Shown here: in pieces, positions 45,352 to 54,302 of the stretch
Layout of the letters: each line of letters opens with the position of its first letter
Numbering within the stretch: position 1 is the stretch's first letter
NCBI RefSeq assembly: GCF_000820045.1
Contig: NZ_CDBJ01000007.1
Location: 19,476 to 83,475 of the forward strand
Reading direction: 5' to 3'
DNA length: 64,000 nucleotides
From: Aeromonas rivuli
Lineage (GTDB): Bacteria > Pseudomonadota > Gammaproteobacteria > Enterobacterales > Aeromonadaceae
The notes under the pieces: model-generated
Database searches by the model: none
The model's input: the letters and a program-made list of their open reading frames with translations, nothing else
Told to the model about the DNA's origin: nothing
Program-made: the position numbers and the translations under genes

Positions 45352-45648
45352 ATGGCCAAACAGCAAACTGATCGAACAACATTGGATCTGTTCGCAAATG
45401 AGAAGCGCCCCGGCAGGCCGAAAACCAATCCACTCCCCCGCGAGACCCAGCTCAAGATCAACAAGCGCAATCAGCTCAAGCGCGATCGGGAGAATGGACT
45501 GAAGCGGGTAGAGTTAAAGGTAGAAGCCGAAATGCTGGAGCGCCTGAACCAACTTGCGCTGCAACAGAACGTCAGCCGCGCCGAGCTGATCCAATCTATC
45601 CTGAAGCAACAGATCGACTCTGCTCTCGTGGCGGGTCAGCTGATCTGA
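45352..45648 (+). CDS. ybfE: YbfE family protein
   Basis: Small basic protein, 98 residues (E. coli YbfE 97), with RPGRPKTNPLPRETQLKINKRNQLKRD in the N-terminal half and a ribbon-helix-helix-like C-terminal half (LKVEAEMLERLNQLALQQNVSRAELIQ). Its function is unknown. E. coli ybfE is LexA-regulated, but I see no CTG-N10-CAG LexA box in the 80 bp upstream here. It lies 39 bp before fldA. Confidence 0.88.
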   Translation: MAKQQTDRTTLDLFANEKRPGRPKTNPLPRETQLKINKRNQLKRDRENGLKRVELKVEAEMLERLNQLALQQNVSRAELIQSILKQQIDSALVAGQLI

Positions 45649-45687
45649 CCGTTAAGCATCAACACCAAATACGGGTAACTAAACACT

Positions 45688-46212
45688 ATGGCAAGTGTAG
45701 GTCTGTTTTTCGGCAGCGATACCGGTAATACCGAAGCTGTCGCCAAGATGATCCAGAAAGAACTGGGCAAACAACTGATTGAAGTCCGTGACATCGCCAA
45801 GAGCAGCAAGGCCGACATCGACAGCTTCAGCCTGCTGATGTTCGGTATCCCGACTTGGTACTACGGCGAAGCCCAAGCCGACTGGGATGACTTCTTCCCG
45901 GAACTCGAAGAGATCGACTTCACCGATAAACTGGTCGCCATCTTCGGGTGCGGTGACCAGGAAGACTATTCCGAGTACTTCCTCGATGCTATGGGCACCC
46001 TGCGTGACATCGTCGAGGCCAAGGGCGCCATTATTATTGGCCACTGGCCGACTGCGGGCTACGACTTCGAGGCCTCCAAGGCCCTGGTCGATGACAAGCA
46101 CTTCGTCGGCTTGGGAATCGATGAGGATCGCCAACCAGAACTGACCGCAGAGCGCGTCAAGGGCTGGAGCAAGCAGATCCATGAAGAGATGTGCCTCGCC
46201 GAACTCGAGTGA
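45688..46212 (+). CDS. fldA: Flavodoxin 1
   Basis: Low-potential FMN electron carrier in the cytoplasm, essential in E. coli for radical enzymes. It has 174 residues (E. coli 176). The FMN phosphate loop GSDTGNTE is at 9-16, and the aromatic stacking segments PTWYYGEAQADWDD and FGCGDQEDYSEYF are conserved. A strong terminator follows. The ybfF-ybfE-fldA-fur order matches the E. coli block, although fur here has its own promoter and an intervening minus-strand gene. Confidence 0.97.
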   Translation: MASVGLFFGSDTGNTEAVAKMIQKELGKQLIEVRDIAKSSKADIDSFSLLMFGIPTWYYGEAQADWDDFFPELEEIDFTDKLVAIFGCGDQEDYSEYFLDAMGTLRDIVEAKGAIIIGHWPTAGYDFEASKALVDDKHFVGLGIDEDRQPELTAERVKGWSKQIHEEMCLAELE

Positions 46213-46224
46213 GTCATTTCTGAT

Positions 46225-46253
46225 AAAAAAACGGCCCTCGAGGCCGTTTTTTT
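46225..46253. terminator. fldA terminator
   Basis: AAAAAAACGGCC-CTCGA-GGCCGTTTTTTT, a perfect symmetric stem between convergent genes. Confidence 0.92.
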
Positions 46254-46284
46254 ATGGGATGTTGCAGGGCATTGACCTGGGTTG

Positions 46285-46782
46285 TCACCCGCCACTCACG
46301 CCATCCCCCCTACGCTCCTTGCGCTGGCGCACATAGAGCGTGCGCTTGACCTCGGCGACCAGCTCCCCCTTCTGATCTTTTACCAATACATCAAACTCGG
46401 GGAAGTGTTTGTCCCCCTGATTGGTCGCAGCCTGGATCGAAGCCAACTTGGCTTCGGTCAGGTTGAACTCGGCCACCAGCTTGCCCTTGCCTGGCTTGAT
46501 GTAGTTGATGCTGCCCGCCTTGTCCCACACATAGTAGTGATTCTTGAAGTAACCCATCAGCATCAGGGGATAGATGGGATCCGTCATGGCGAACATGCTG
46601 CCGCCAAACTGGGTGCGATTGGCGTTCTTGTTCCACCACCGCGACTTGAGGCTGACCCGGCAAGTGCGAAAATCATCGCTGAGCAGCTCTATCTTGATGC
46701 CAGCCCCCCAGAAAGGAGGCCAGGCATTGAGGGCGCGGCGCACCCAGGCCGCATTGTCAAAAAGCCAATCCATGGATCTCAT
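46285..46782 (-). CDS. DUF4442 (hot-dog fold, thioesterase-like) protein
   Basis: Predicted hot-dog-fold protein of the DUF4442/YiiD C-terminal type, possibly an acyl-CoA thioesterase; substrate unknown. Starting at ATG 46782 it has 165 residues; ATG 46773 is nearly equal. The signature RTQFGGSMFAMTDPIYPLMLM matches the hot-dog central helix, preceded by FRTCRVSLKSRWWNKNANRT and followed by strand-rich sequence. It sits, reversed, between fldA and fur. Confidence 0.78.
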   Translation of the reverse strand: MRSMDWLFDNAAWVRRALNAWPPFWGAGIKIELLSDDFRTCRVSLKSRWWNKNANRTQFGGSMFAMTDPIYPLMLMGYFKNHYYVWDKAGSINYIKPGKGKLVAEFNLTEAKLASIQAATNQGDKHFPEFDVLVKDQKGELVAEVKRTLYVRQRKERRGDGVSGG

Positions 46783-46902
46783 CCGACCAGACAAACAGGT
46801 GTTACATCTTAACAACAATCGGCCACCAGACAAGGGGGCGAAAATAATCTAATGCGGGTGTCTTGCGAGAACATCTCGGCTAAACCCCTTTAATCACTGG
46901 GT

Positions 46903-46931
46903 TTATTTCTGGTGACCACAAGACCTATAAT
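46903..46931 (+). promoter_or_regulatory. Probable fur promoter
   Basis: A consensus TATAAT (46926-46931) lies 84 bp before the fur start; a weak TTATTT is 17 bp upstream. It lies in the AT-rich gap between the DUF4442 gene and fur. Confidence 0.5.
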
Positions 46932-47014
46932 GACATCTGACCTGAGTTGAAGGTTGCCATTCCCGCGCCAGTCACTCAGAATAACCCCACCTTCGAGAAT
47001 GCGAATAAGTGAAT

Positions 47015-47443
47015 ATGCCAGACAATAATCAAGCGTTAAAAAAGGCCGGGCTCAAGATCACACTGCCGCGTGTCAAGATCCTCGAGATCCTGCAGCAGCC
47101 GGAATGCCAGCACACCAGTGCCGAAGACCTCTATAAACGACTGATCGATCATGGTGAAGAGATTGGTCTGGCGACCGTCTATCGCGTTCTGAACCAGTTT
47201 GATGATGCCGGTATCGTGACCCGTCACCACTTCGAAGGCGGCAAGTCCGTGTTTGAGCTGTCGACCCAGGAACACCACGACCACCTGGTCTGCCTCGATT
47301 GTGGCAAGGTGATCGAGTTCTCCGACGAGGTGATCGAGCAGCGTCAGCGCGACATCGCCAAACACCACAACATCCGCCTGACCAACCACAGCCTCTATCT
47401 GTATGGTCACTGCGCGAACGGCGACTGCAAGCACGACGAATAA
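47015..47443 (+). CDS. fur: Ferric uptake regulator Fur
   Basis: Iron-responsive repressor of iron-uptake genes. From ATG 47015 it has 142 residues (E. coli 148); a GTG two codons upstream is an alternative. The winged-helix domain includes TSAEDLYKRLIDHGEEIGLATVYRVLNQF; the regulatory metal region is STQEHHDHLVCLDCG with Cys93 and Cys96, and structural zinc ligands Cys133 and Cys138 are in the HCANGDC tail. No obvious Fur box is seen in its own upstream region. A terminator shared with glnS follows. Confidence 0.97.
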   Translation: MPDNNQALKKAGLKITLPRVKILEILQQPECQHTSAEDLYKRLIDHGEEIGLATVYRVLNQFDDAGIVTRHHFEGGKSVFELSTQEHHDHLVCLDCGKVIEFSDEVIEQRQRDIAKHHNIRLTNHSLYLYGHCANGDCKHDE

Positions 47444-47467
47444 CGCCGTCGGCCGCGAGCAGCCATG

Positions 47468-47496
47468 AAAAAGCCAGCATCACGCTGGCTTTTTTT
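47468..47496. terminator. fur/glnS terminator
   Basis: AAAAAGCCAGC-ATCAC-GCTGGCTTTTT stem with T-tracts on both strands between convergent genes. Confidence 0.9.
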
Positions 47497-47560
47497 GTGT
47501 CCGCAATCCGGACCAGAGTGGCAGGGTCTCCCCTGCCCTCTTCTTGTCAGACCGTAGCGA

Positions 47561-49222
47561 TCAGGCCTCGGCTTTGCCCCAGACGTCGCGCAGGGCCACG
47601 GTGCGGTTGAACACCAGCTGCTCCGGGCTGGAGAGCTTGTTGTCGGCGCAGAAATACCCTTCACGCTCGAACTGGTAGGCAAACTCCGGCTTGGCGTCCT
47701 TGAGGGAAGCCTCGACCCGGGCACCCTTGATGATCATCAGGGAATCCGGGTTGAGCGCCCCTTCGAAGTCGTCTTCGGCTGCGGGGTTCGGCATCTTGAA
47801 CAGACGATCGTACAGGCGGATCTCCGCCGGCAGGGAGTGAGTGGCGCTGACCCAGTGGATCACCCCCTTCACCTTGCGGCCATCGGCCGGATCCTTGCCC
47901 AGGGTCTCGGGGTCATAGGAGCAGTAGATGCAAGTGACCTTGCCCTCTGCATCCTTCTCGACCCGCTCGGCCTTGATGACGTAGGCATTGCGCAAGCGTA
48001 CTTCCTTGCCCAGCACCAGACGCTTGAACTGCTTGTTCGCCTCCTCTTTGAAGTCCGCCTCGTCGATGAAGATCTCGCGGCTGAAGGGCAGTTCACGCGT
48101 GCCCATCTCCGGCTTGTTCGGGTGAGCCGGTGCGGTCAGCACCTCGTCGGCGGCCAGGTTCTCGATGACCACCTTCACCGGGTGCAGCACCGCCATGGCA
48201 CGGGGAGCGTTCTCGTTGAGATCATCGCGAATGCAGGCTTCCAGCATGCTCATCTCGACGATGTTGTCCTGCTTGGTCACGCCGATGCGCTTGCAGAACT
48301 CGCGGATGGAGGCCGGGGTGTAACCACGGCGGCGCAGCCCGGAGACGGTCAGCATGCGCGGATCGTCCCAACCGCTGACGTGCCCCTCGGTCACCAGCAG
48401 GTTCAGCTTGCGCTTGGACATGACGGTGTATTCGAGGTTCAGGCGGGAGAACTCGTACTGACGGGGGTGGCAGTCGATGCTGATGTTGTCCAGCACCCAG
48501 TCATACAGGCGGCGGTTGTCCTGGAACTCCAGGGTGCACAGGGAGTGGGTGATCCCCTCCAGGGCGTCCGAGATGCAGTGGGTGAAGTCGTACATCGGAT
48601 AGATGCACCACTTGTCACCGGTCTGGTGGTGGTGGGCAAACTTGATGCGGTAGATGACGGGATCGCGCATCACCATGAAGGGGGATGCCATGTCGATCTT
48701 GGCGCGCAGGCAGGCAGAGCCCTCTGCGAACTCACCGTTCTTCATCTTGGCAAACAGCGCCAGGTTATCTTCCACGCTGCGATCGCGGAACGGGCTGTTC
48801 TTGCCCGCCTCGGTCAGGGTGCCGCGATACTCGCGCATCTGCTCGGGGGAGAGCTCGTCCACATAGGCCAGCCCCTTCTCGATGAGCTCGATGGCATAGC
48901 CGTGCAGCTTGTCGAAATAGTCGGAGGAGTAACAGATCTCGCCGCTCCACTCGAAGCCGAGCCACTGCACGTCCTGCTTGATGGATTCGACGTACTCTAT
49001 GTCTTCCTTGACCGGGTTGGTGTCATCGAAGCGCAGGTTGCATTGGCCCTGGTAATCCTTGGCGATGCCGAAGTTCAGGCAGATGGACTTGGCGTGGCCG
49101 ATATGGAGATAACCGTTCGGCTCCGGCGGGAAACGGGTATGCACACTCTTGTGCTTACCACTGGCCAGATCTTCATCGATGATCTGACGGATAAAGTTGG
49201 TTGGGCTGCTCGCCTCGCTCAT
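47561..49222 (-). CDS. glnS: Glutaminyl-tRNA synthetase
   Basis: Class I aminoacyl-tRNA synthetase. It has 553 residues (E. coli 554). The HIGH motif is [12 protein letters not shown] (His40 to His43), and the KMSKS-type motif is VMSKRKL in the [11 protein letters not shown] segment. The C-terminal anticodon-binding domains are complete, ending [16 protein letters not shown]. Neighbouring fur is conserved in related genomes. The upstream region to the next, divergent gene is 510 bp. Confidence 0.97.
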   Translation of the reverse strand: MSEASSPTNFIRQIIDEDLASGKHKSVHTRFPPEPNGYLHIGHAKSICLNFGIAKDYQGQCNLRFDDTNPVKEDIEYVESIKQDVQWLGFEWSGEICYSSDYFDKLHGYAIELIEKGLAYVDELSPEQMREYRGTLTEAGKNSPFRDRSVEDNLALFAKMKNGEFAEGSACLRAKIDMASPFMVMRDPVIYRIKFAHHHQTGDKWCIYPMYDFTHCISDALEGITHSLCTLEFQDNRRLYDWVLDNISIDCHPRQYEFSRLNLEYTVMSKRKLNLLVTEGHVSGWDDPRMLTVSGLRRRGYTPASIREFCKRIGVTKQDNIVEMSMLEACIRDDLNENAPRAMAVLHPVKVVIENLAADEVLTAPAHPNKPEMGTRELPFSREIFIDEADFKEEANKQFKRLVLGKEVRLRNAYVIKAERVEKDAEGKVTCIYCSYDPETLGKDPADGRKVKGVIHWVSATHSLPAEIRLYDRLFKMPNPAAEDDFEGALNPDSLMIIKGARVEASLKDAKPEFAYQFEREGYFCADNKLSSPEQLVFNRTVALRDVWGKAEA

Positions 49223-49732
49223 GAATTCACCTCGAATGTCTCAGCTCATGGGGCAACCGCGCGCCCCCGCTTAGAAACCGACAATGATCCACTATTCATC
49301 CATGAGGCTCAACAGGAATTTGCCGCCGCGCCCTGGCTGACGTCATTTGCCTCGACGCGGGGTCGCTTCCCGGCCACAGACTTCCTTTATTCCGCCGCCA
49401 TCGGCTCTCGGGCAAGCGACTTCCCCACGGATAAGCGTGGGATGTACCTGGGCATAAAGGTGTCCTGTGAGCACATACACATGGCTGCTTGATATTGCGG
49501 CGAGATCACACTTCAATGTTTTGAAACAAGCTTGTAACATTTAGCAAATCACACCGTGAAGCTGAACAGAGTTGGAACCAACAGAAACCAGGCATTTTCC
49601 AAACGGCATCATCCTAGTATCCTATTTACAACTTTGTCATTTTGCTGCGACATCAGGGAAGATGGTCGACAACACCTGTCCCCTCCCTTTCCCCCGAGCC
49701 ACTCGCCTCATCCTCAAACAGGTAGCTGAGCC
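49223..49732. other. Intergenic region between glnS and the molybdenum hydroxylase operon
   Basis: 510 bp with no gene I can support. It holds the glnS promoter on the left, an AT-rich portion at about 49500-49640, a CRP-like half-match TGTGA-N6-ACACA at 49466-49481, and a 10-bp palindrome ACAAGCTTGT at 49526-49535 within TGTT...AACA symmetry that might be an operator. No regulator gene for the operon is present. Confidence 0.5.
49526..49535. promoter_or_regulatory. Candidate operator palindrome upstream of the molybdenum hydroxylase operon
   Basis: ACAAGCTTGT, a perfect 10-bp palindrome in an AT-rich region 198 bp before the operon start, flanked by TGTTTTG and AACATTT which extend the symmetry weakly. 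Confidence 0.3.
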
Positions 49733-52564
49733 ATGTCCTACTCCGTATCAAGACGTGATTTCATCAAGCAGTGCGTCATAGCCGGCATCGCCGTCTACAG
49801 CGCCCCCCTCCTCGCCAACCTCTCCCTGTCCGGCATGGAAGACGAGATCTTCGATCCCGCCTTGCTCGGCCAGTGGAAGCAGGGTGGCAAGGTCAAGTTT
49901 CGCAGCGATGGCCTGGCCAAGGTCACCGGCCAGAAGATCTACAGCCGGGACTATCGCGCCCAGGATCTGGCTGGCTGGCCGTCCCAGCAGCAACATGCGC
50001 TGCTGATCCGGGTCGACAAGGCGGATCGCCTCTATCTGGGGCTGGATCTCTCCATGCTGCCCGCCAATGCCCAGCCCAGCCGGGTGATCACCGCCGCCGA
50101 TCTGCTGCGCGATGGCATCGAGCTGCCCGCCTTCTACGGCATCAACATGATGGTGAGCGAGGGCACTACCCCGGACTACCTGGGCCATGCGGCCGCCATG
50201 CTGTTCTTCCCGGATTTCGCCACCTTCAACAGAGCCAAGCACACTCTGCAATTCAACGACAAGGTGGTGCGCTACGGCGAGGTGACGCCGCTGGTCGCCG
50301 CCTCCCGCGATCCCTGGGCCTGCTGGCGCATCATCCGGATCGAGGGCAAGCTCGGCATGTCAGATCAGTACAGTGCCTTGCAGAATGGCCTCTTCTTCCC
50401 GGCTATCGCCAGCCACCAACCGGTATGGCCGACGGCCAGAGCCGATGGCAACGCCGGTGAGCAGGGGATGCATCAGGCCGAGCTGGTCCACAAGGAGCTG
50501 GAGGCCGAGGACGCCCTGGTACTGGATCGCACCTATCAGACCCAGTTCATCGAGCCCATGATGATGGAGCCGGAAAACTTCAACGGCTGGTTCGACGCCA
50601 AGGCGCGCACCATGCACCTGGTAGTGAGCACCCAGTCCCCCCACGACTTCTATTACGAAGCCGCCGAGATGCTGGCCAAGGGGCCGCTGGCCGGCAAGGT
50701 CGACAAGCTGGTGGTGCACTCCCCCTTCATCGGCGGTGGTTTCGGGGCCAAGGATCACACCATATTCCCCTTCTACGGCCTGCTCGCCACCCTCTATGCC
50801 GACGGCCCGGTGCGCCTGGCCAACGATCGTTTCGAGCAGTTCCAGGGCGGCCTCAAGCGTCATCCGTTCAACATGCACAACAAGCTGGTGCTCGACAAAC
50901 AGAGCGGCCAGTTCCGTGCACTGATCAGCGCCATGACAGTGGACGGCGGCGGCCGACTGAACTTCACCGGTTCGGTGACCAGCGTAGGTGCCAGCGCCAT
51001 CCAGGGGGTCTACTACCTGCCCAAGAATGACATCACCGCGGTCGCCCTGCCCTCCGAGAACCCGGATTGCGGCTCCATGCGAGGCTATGGATCCTTGCAG
51101 TCCATGGCGGCCATGGAGATGATGGTCAACGAGGCCGCCGCACTGCTGAACATGGATCCGCTGGCGCTGCGCCGCCGCAACCTTATCAAGCCCGGTCAGC
51201 CCAATACCCAGGGGGCCATTCCCGAGGGCAACAACCGTTACCCCGAGATCCTGGCGATGGCCGAACAGCACGAGATCTGGGCCCAGCGCCTGGCCAGAAA
51301 GCAGGCTTATGAGGCCCAGCATCCGGATCGCCTGCACGGCACGGGTTTCAGCATCACCACCAAGGACTATGGCACCGGCGCCGTGGCCCCCTCCGCCTGT
51401 GTCGAGCTGACCAGCAAGGGAGAGATCCTGCTCAAGATCAGTGGCATGGAGATGGGTACCGGGATCCAGACCTCCCAGGCCGAGATCGTCAGTCGCTACC
51501 TGGGCCAACCGGCCGACACCATAGCGCTCGCCGAAATCGCGCTCTGGGAGAGCTTCAAGCTGGAAGAGACCGACAACCCCTACACCATCTCCCAGGAACG
51601 CCAGGACGAGATGCAGAAGAACCCGCGCTGGACCCTGGCCATTCCGCAGGCCTCTTCCGCCTCCATCTCCTCCTACTTCCAGAGCCACGCCACCGTCGCG
51701 GCGGCCCGCATCCTGTTCGAGCAGACGCTCTGGCCGGCGGCAACCGCCATCTGGCGCAAGCAGTACTTCGTCGGCCAGGCGAACCTGGATCTGGGGCCCG
51801 CCAGCGAGGCGAGCTGGACAGCTGCGGGGCTGACCACCCGTGGCATGCCGCCGCTGCCGCTCGCCCTGCTGGCGGCCCACGCTCACGCAAATGGTCTGAT
51901 TACCGGCGCCATGGTGCACAGTTTCAACCGCTGGGCCTGGGCCGAGTGCGACTTCACCATAGAGGGACAGAGCCAACGTCTGCCCATCGATGCGCTGGCG
52001 CTGCGCTACGGCGACGGGGCCAGCAGCGAGAAGCGGGCGCAGGCCGACGCCAACGGCTACCAGCTGCTCGATCGCACCCAGGCCCACTATCCCAGCACCA
52101 GCCTGAACAACGCCATGGTGACCTACTACGCCCCCTGCGCCACCCTGGTGGAGATAGCACTGGAGAAAGGCTCGGGCAAGGTACATATCCTGTCCGCCCA
52201 CAGCTGGCTGGACGCCGGTCGGGTCATAGTCCCCGAACTGGTGGAAGGCCAGATCCAGGGCGGCCTGGCCATGGGGGTCGGTCATGCGCTGTATGAGTAC
52301 CTGCCCGCCGGGCAGGACGGGCCGGGCAACGGCACCTGGAACCTGAACCGCTATCAGGTCCCCCTGGCGCACCAGCTGCCAGTCTGGAACCTGACCCACA
52401 CCCTGCTGGAGCCCCTCTCGCCGACCGATGCCACCAAGGGCATAGGCGAAGTGGTGATGATCCCCGTGGTCGCCGCCCTGGTCGAAGCCATCTATCAGGC
52501 GACCGGCACCCGCTTTTACCATCTTCCCGTCACAGCAACCGACATTCAGAAGGCCATCCAATGA
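49733..52564 (+). CDS. Molybdopterin-binding large subunit of a xanthine dehydrogenase-family hydroxylase (IorB/aldehyde oxidoreductase type)
   Basis: Periplasmic molybdenum hydroxylase catalytic subunit, 943 residues. The N-terminus carries a twin-arginine signal, SRRDFIKQ at 6-13, followed by a hydrophobic stretch CVIAGIAVYSAPLLANLSL, so folded cofactor-loaded enzyme is exported. The molybdopterin region shows VVHSPFIGGGFGAKDHTIFP and LPSENPDCGSMRGYGSLQSMAAMEMM, and the catalytic Glu is likely Glu906 in TKGIGEVVMIPVVAAL. It resembles isoquinoline or aldehyde oxidoreductase large subunits; the substrate is not predictable. First gene of a five-gene operon; the next start overlaps its stop by 4 bp. 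Confidence 0.9.
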   Translation: MSYSVSRRDFIKQCVIAGIAVYSAPLLANLSLSGMEDEIFDPALLGQWKQGGKVKFRSDGLAKVTGQKIYSRDYRAQDLAGWPSQQQHALLIRVDKADRLYLGLDLSMLPANAQPSRVITAADLLRDGIELPAFYGINMMVSEGTTPDYLGHAAAMLFFPDFATFNRAKHTLQFNDKVVRYGEVTPLVAASRDPWACWRIIRIEGKLGMSDQYSALQNGLFFPAIASHQPVWPTARADGNAGEQGMHQAELVHKELEAEDALVLDRTYQTQFIEPMMMEPENFNGWFDAKARTMHLVVSTQSPHDFYYEAAEMLAKGPLAGKVDKLVVHSPFIGGGFGAKDHTIFPFYGLLATLYADGPVRLANDRFEQFQGGLKRHPFNMHNKLVLDKQSGQFRALISAMTVDGGGRLNFTGSVTSVGASAIQGVYYLPKNDITAVALPSENPDCGSMRGYGSLQSMAAMEMMVNEAAALLNMDPLALRRRNLIKPGQPNTQGAIPEGNNRYPEILAMAEQHEIWAQRLARKQAYEAQHPDRLHGTGFSITTKDYGTGAVAPSACVELTSKGEILLKISGMEMGTGIQTSQAEIVSRYLGQPADTIALAEIALWESFKLEETDNPYTISQERQDEMQKNPRWTLAIPQASSASISSYFQSHATVAAARILFEQTLWPAATAIWRKQYFVGQANLDLGPASEASWTAAGLTTRGMPPLPLALLAAHAHANGLITGAMVHSFNRWAWAECDFTIEGQSQRLPIDALALRYGDGASSEKRAQADANGYQLLDRTQAHYPSTSLNNAMVTYYAPCATLVEIALEKGSGKVHILSAHSWLDAGRVIVPELVEGQIQGGLAMGVGHALYEYLPAGQDGPGNGTWNLNRYQVPLAHQLPVWNLTHTLLEPLSPTDATKGIGEVVMIPVVAALVEAIYQATGTRFYHLPVTATDIQKAIQ

Positions 52565-53091
52565 CCACAGTAACCATGACCATCAATGACCGTCTCGTCG
52601 GCCCGCTCGAGGTGGATGACAACACCATGATGATCGACTTCCTGCACGAGTATGTGAACCTGACCGGCACCAAATTCGGCTGCGGCGTCGGCGTCTGTCA
52701 TGCCTGCACCATAGTCGTCGACAAGGAGGATGGCAGCAGCGAGAGCGTGCGCACCTGTATCAACGGGGTGGGCCGCTTCAACGGCAAGCGAGTTCGCACC
52801 GTGGAAGGACATGCAATGCGCAACAGCATGGGCAAGATCATCGCACTGAGTCCGGTGCAGCAAACCTTCCTGGATCACTTCTCCTTCCAGTGCGGCTGGT
52901 GCACCTCGGGTTTCGTCAACGAGACCACTGTGCTGCTGGAACGGCTGCGCAAACAGCCGGTGGGGGTGGCCGATCTGGAGCAGACTATCTCGGCGGCACT
53001 GAACGATCACGTCTGCCGCTGCACCGGTTACAAGAAATACTACGAGGGGGTCAAGGCCATGCTCATCAAAGAGGGAGTGGTCAAATTATGA
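52561..53091 (+). CDS. [2Fe-2S] small subunit of the molybdenum hydroxylase (IorA type)
   Basis: Electron-transfer subunit, 176 residues. The N-terminal plant-type ferredoxin cluster uses Cys41, Cys46, Cys49 and Cys66 (in FGCGVGVCHACT and RTCINGV). The C-terminal cluster uses Cys111, Cys114, Cys152 and Cys154 (CGWCTSGF and CRCTGYKKY). There is no signal peptide, so it probably leaves the cell bound to the Tat-signal-bearing large subunit; that is inference. Overlaps the large-subunit stop and the cytochrome start (ATGA). Confidence 0.93.
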   Translation: MTTVTMTINDRLVGPLEVDDNTMMIDFLHEYVNLTGTKFGCGVGVCHACTIVVDKEDGSSESVRTCINGVGRFNGKRVRTVEGHAMRNSMGKIIALSPVQQTFLDHFSFQCGWCTSGFVNETTVLLERLRKQPVGVADLEQTISAALNDHVCRCTGYKKYYEGVKAMLIKEGVVKL

Positions 53092-54302
53092 ACCTCTCCA
53101 GACTGGCATTAGCACTGCTGCTAGGCATCGGGGTCGTCACTGGCGCCAAGGCCCAGGATCCCTTGGTTGAGCAAGGGCGTTATCTGGCCAAGGTCGGCGA
53201 CTGTGCCGCCTGCCACACCACCGAAAGCGGTCAGACCTACGCGGGTGGCCTGGCCTTTAAAACCCCCTTTGGCGTCATCTACTCCACCAACATCAGCGCT
53301 GACAAGAAACAGGGTATCGGCAACTACAGCTATCAAGACTTCTATGAGGTGATGCACAACGGCAAGGCGCCAACAGGGCGTCTCTACCCCGCCATGCCTT
53401 ACACCTCCTATCACCTGGTCACGGATGCAGACATGAAGGCACTCTATGCCTACTTCATGCAGACCAAGCCAGCCGCCACCCCGAACCGTGACAACGAGGT
53501 CGGCTTCCCCTTCAATGTGCGCACCGGGCTATTGGGCTGGAATCTGGTGGCTCATGACGACACCGCCTTCGCCCCCGACGCAACAAAAAGCGCCAATTGG
53601 AATAGGGGTCGCTATCTGGTAGATGGCCTGGGGCATTGCGGCGAGTGCCATACGCCACGCAACTTCTTCATGGCAATGGATTCATCCCACTATCTGCAAG
53701 GGGCCAGGATCGAAGGGGTGATGGCCCCCAACATCACCGCCACCGAGCTCAGGCGTCAAGGCTGGACCCAGGACTCCCTGAGCAAGCTGCTGCAAAAAGG
53801 CTACTCGATCAAAGGGGGCGTCTTCGCAGGCATGTATCCGGTGGTGGAGAAGAGCTTTGCCTATCTAACAGAGGAAGACATGCATGCGGTGACCAGCTAC
53901 CTGCTCGACAGCGACACGCCCCTCTCATCCCCTGAGCCCAAACCGGCTACCCTGGATACCCGGCATCCCGGTTATGCCCTCTATCGCAACTACTGCACCG
54001 GCTGTCATGGCCAAGACGGTCAGGGCAAGCCGAACGTGACTCCGGCCCTCTCCAGCAATGGAACCCTGGATCAGCCGAGTCCAGTCAATACCCTGGCCAT
54101 ACTGCTCCATGGGATCCCTGCCCAGAGCTACAGCCAGACCGAGCGCTTTGCCCCCATGCCCGGGTACATCAATGAGATGAGTGATCAGGATCTGGCGGAT
54201 CTGACCAACTTCCTGCGCCAGACCTGGTCTAGTCAATCCGTCAAAGTGAGTGCCGACGAGGTCAGGACGCTTAAGCAGGAGCTGGCCGAGCATCATGAGT
54301 GA
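53088..54302 (+). CDS. Three-haem cytochrome c, electron acceptor of the molybdenum hydroxylase
   Basis: Exported c-type cytochrome, 404 residues. The Sec signal peptide is LALALLLGIGVVTGAKA. Three haem sites are seen: CAACH (39-43), CGECH (184-188) and CTGCH (303-307), in the tandem arrangement used by membrane-associated alcohol and aldehyde dehydrogenases. It would take electrons from the [2Fe-2S] subunit and pass them to the respiratory chain. The start codon overlaps the previous stop (ATGA). No C-terminal anchor helix is evident. Confidence 0.93.
   Translation: MNLSRLALALLLGIGVVTGAKAQDPLVEQGRYLAKVGDCAACHTTESGQTYAGGLAFKTPFGVIYSTNISADKKQGIGNYSYQDFYEVMHNGKAPTGRLYPAMPYTSYHLVTDADMKALYAYFMQTKPAATPNRDNEVGFPFNVRTGLLGWNLVAHDDTAFAPDATKSANWNRGRYLVDGLGHCGECHTPRNFFMAMDSSHYLQGARIEGVMAPNITATELRRQGWTQDSLSKLLQKGYSIKGGVFAGMYPVVEKSFAYLTEEDMHAVTSYLLDSDTPLSSPEPKPATLDTRHPGYALYRNYCTGCHGQDGQGKPNVTPALSSNGTLDQPSPVNTLAILLHGIPAQSYSQTERFAPMPGYINEMSDQDLADLTNFLRQTWSSQSVKVSADEVRTLKQELAEHHE

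Noticed and set aside
49572..49781. 69-codon plus-strand frame upstream of the molybdenum hydroxylase gene
   Set aside because: Overlaps the certain start of that gene in another frame, with no ribosome site or conserved look.
50360..52561. A 733-codon minus-strand frame opposite the molybdenum hydroxylase large subunit
   Set aside because: Shadow of a well-identified gene.
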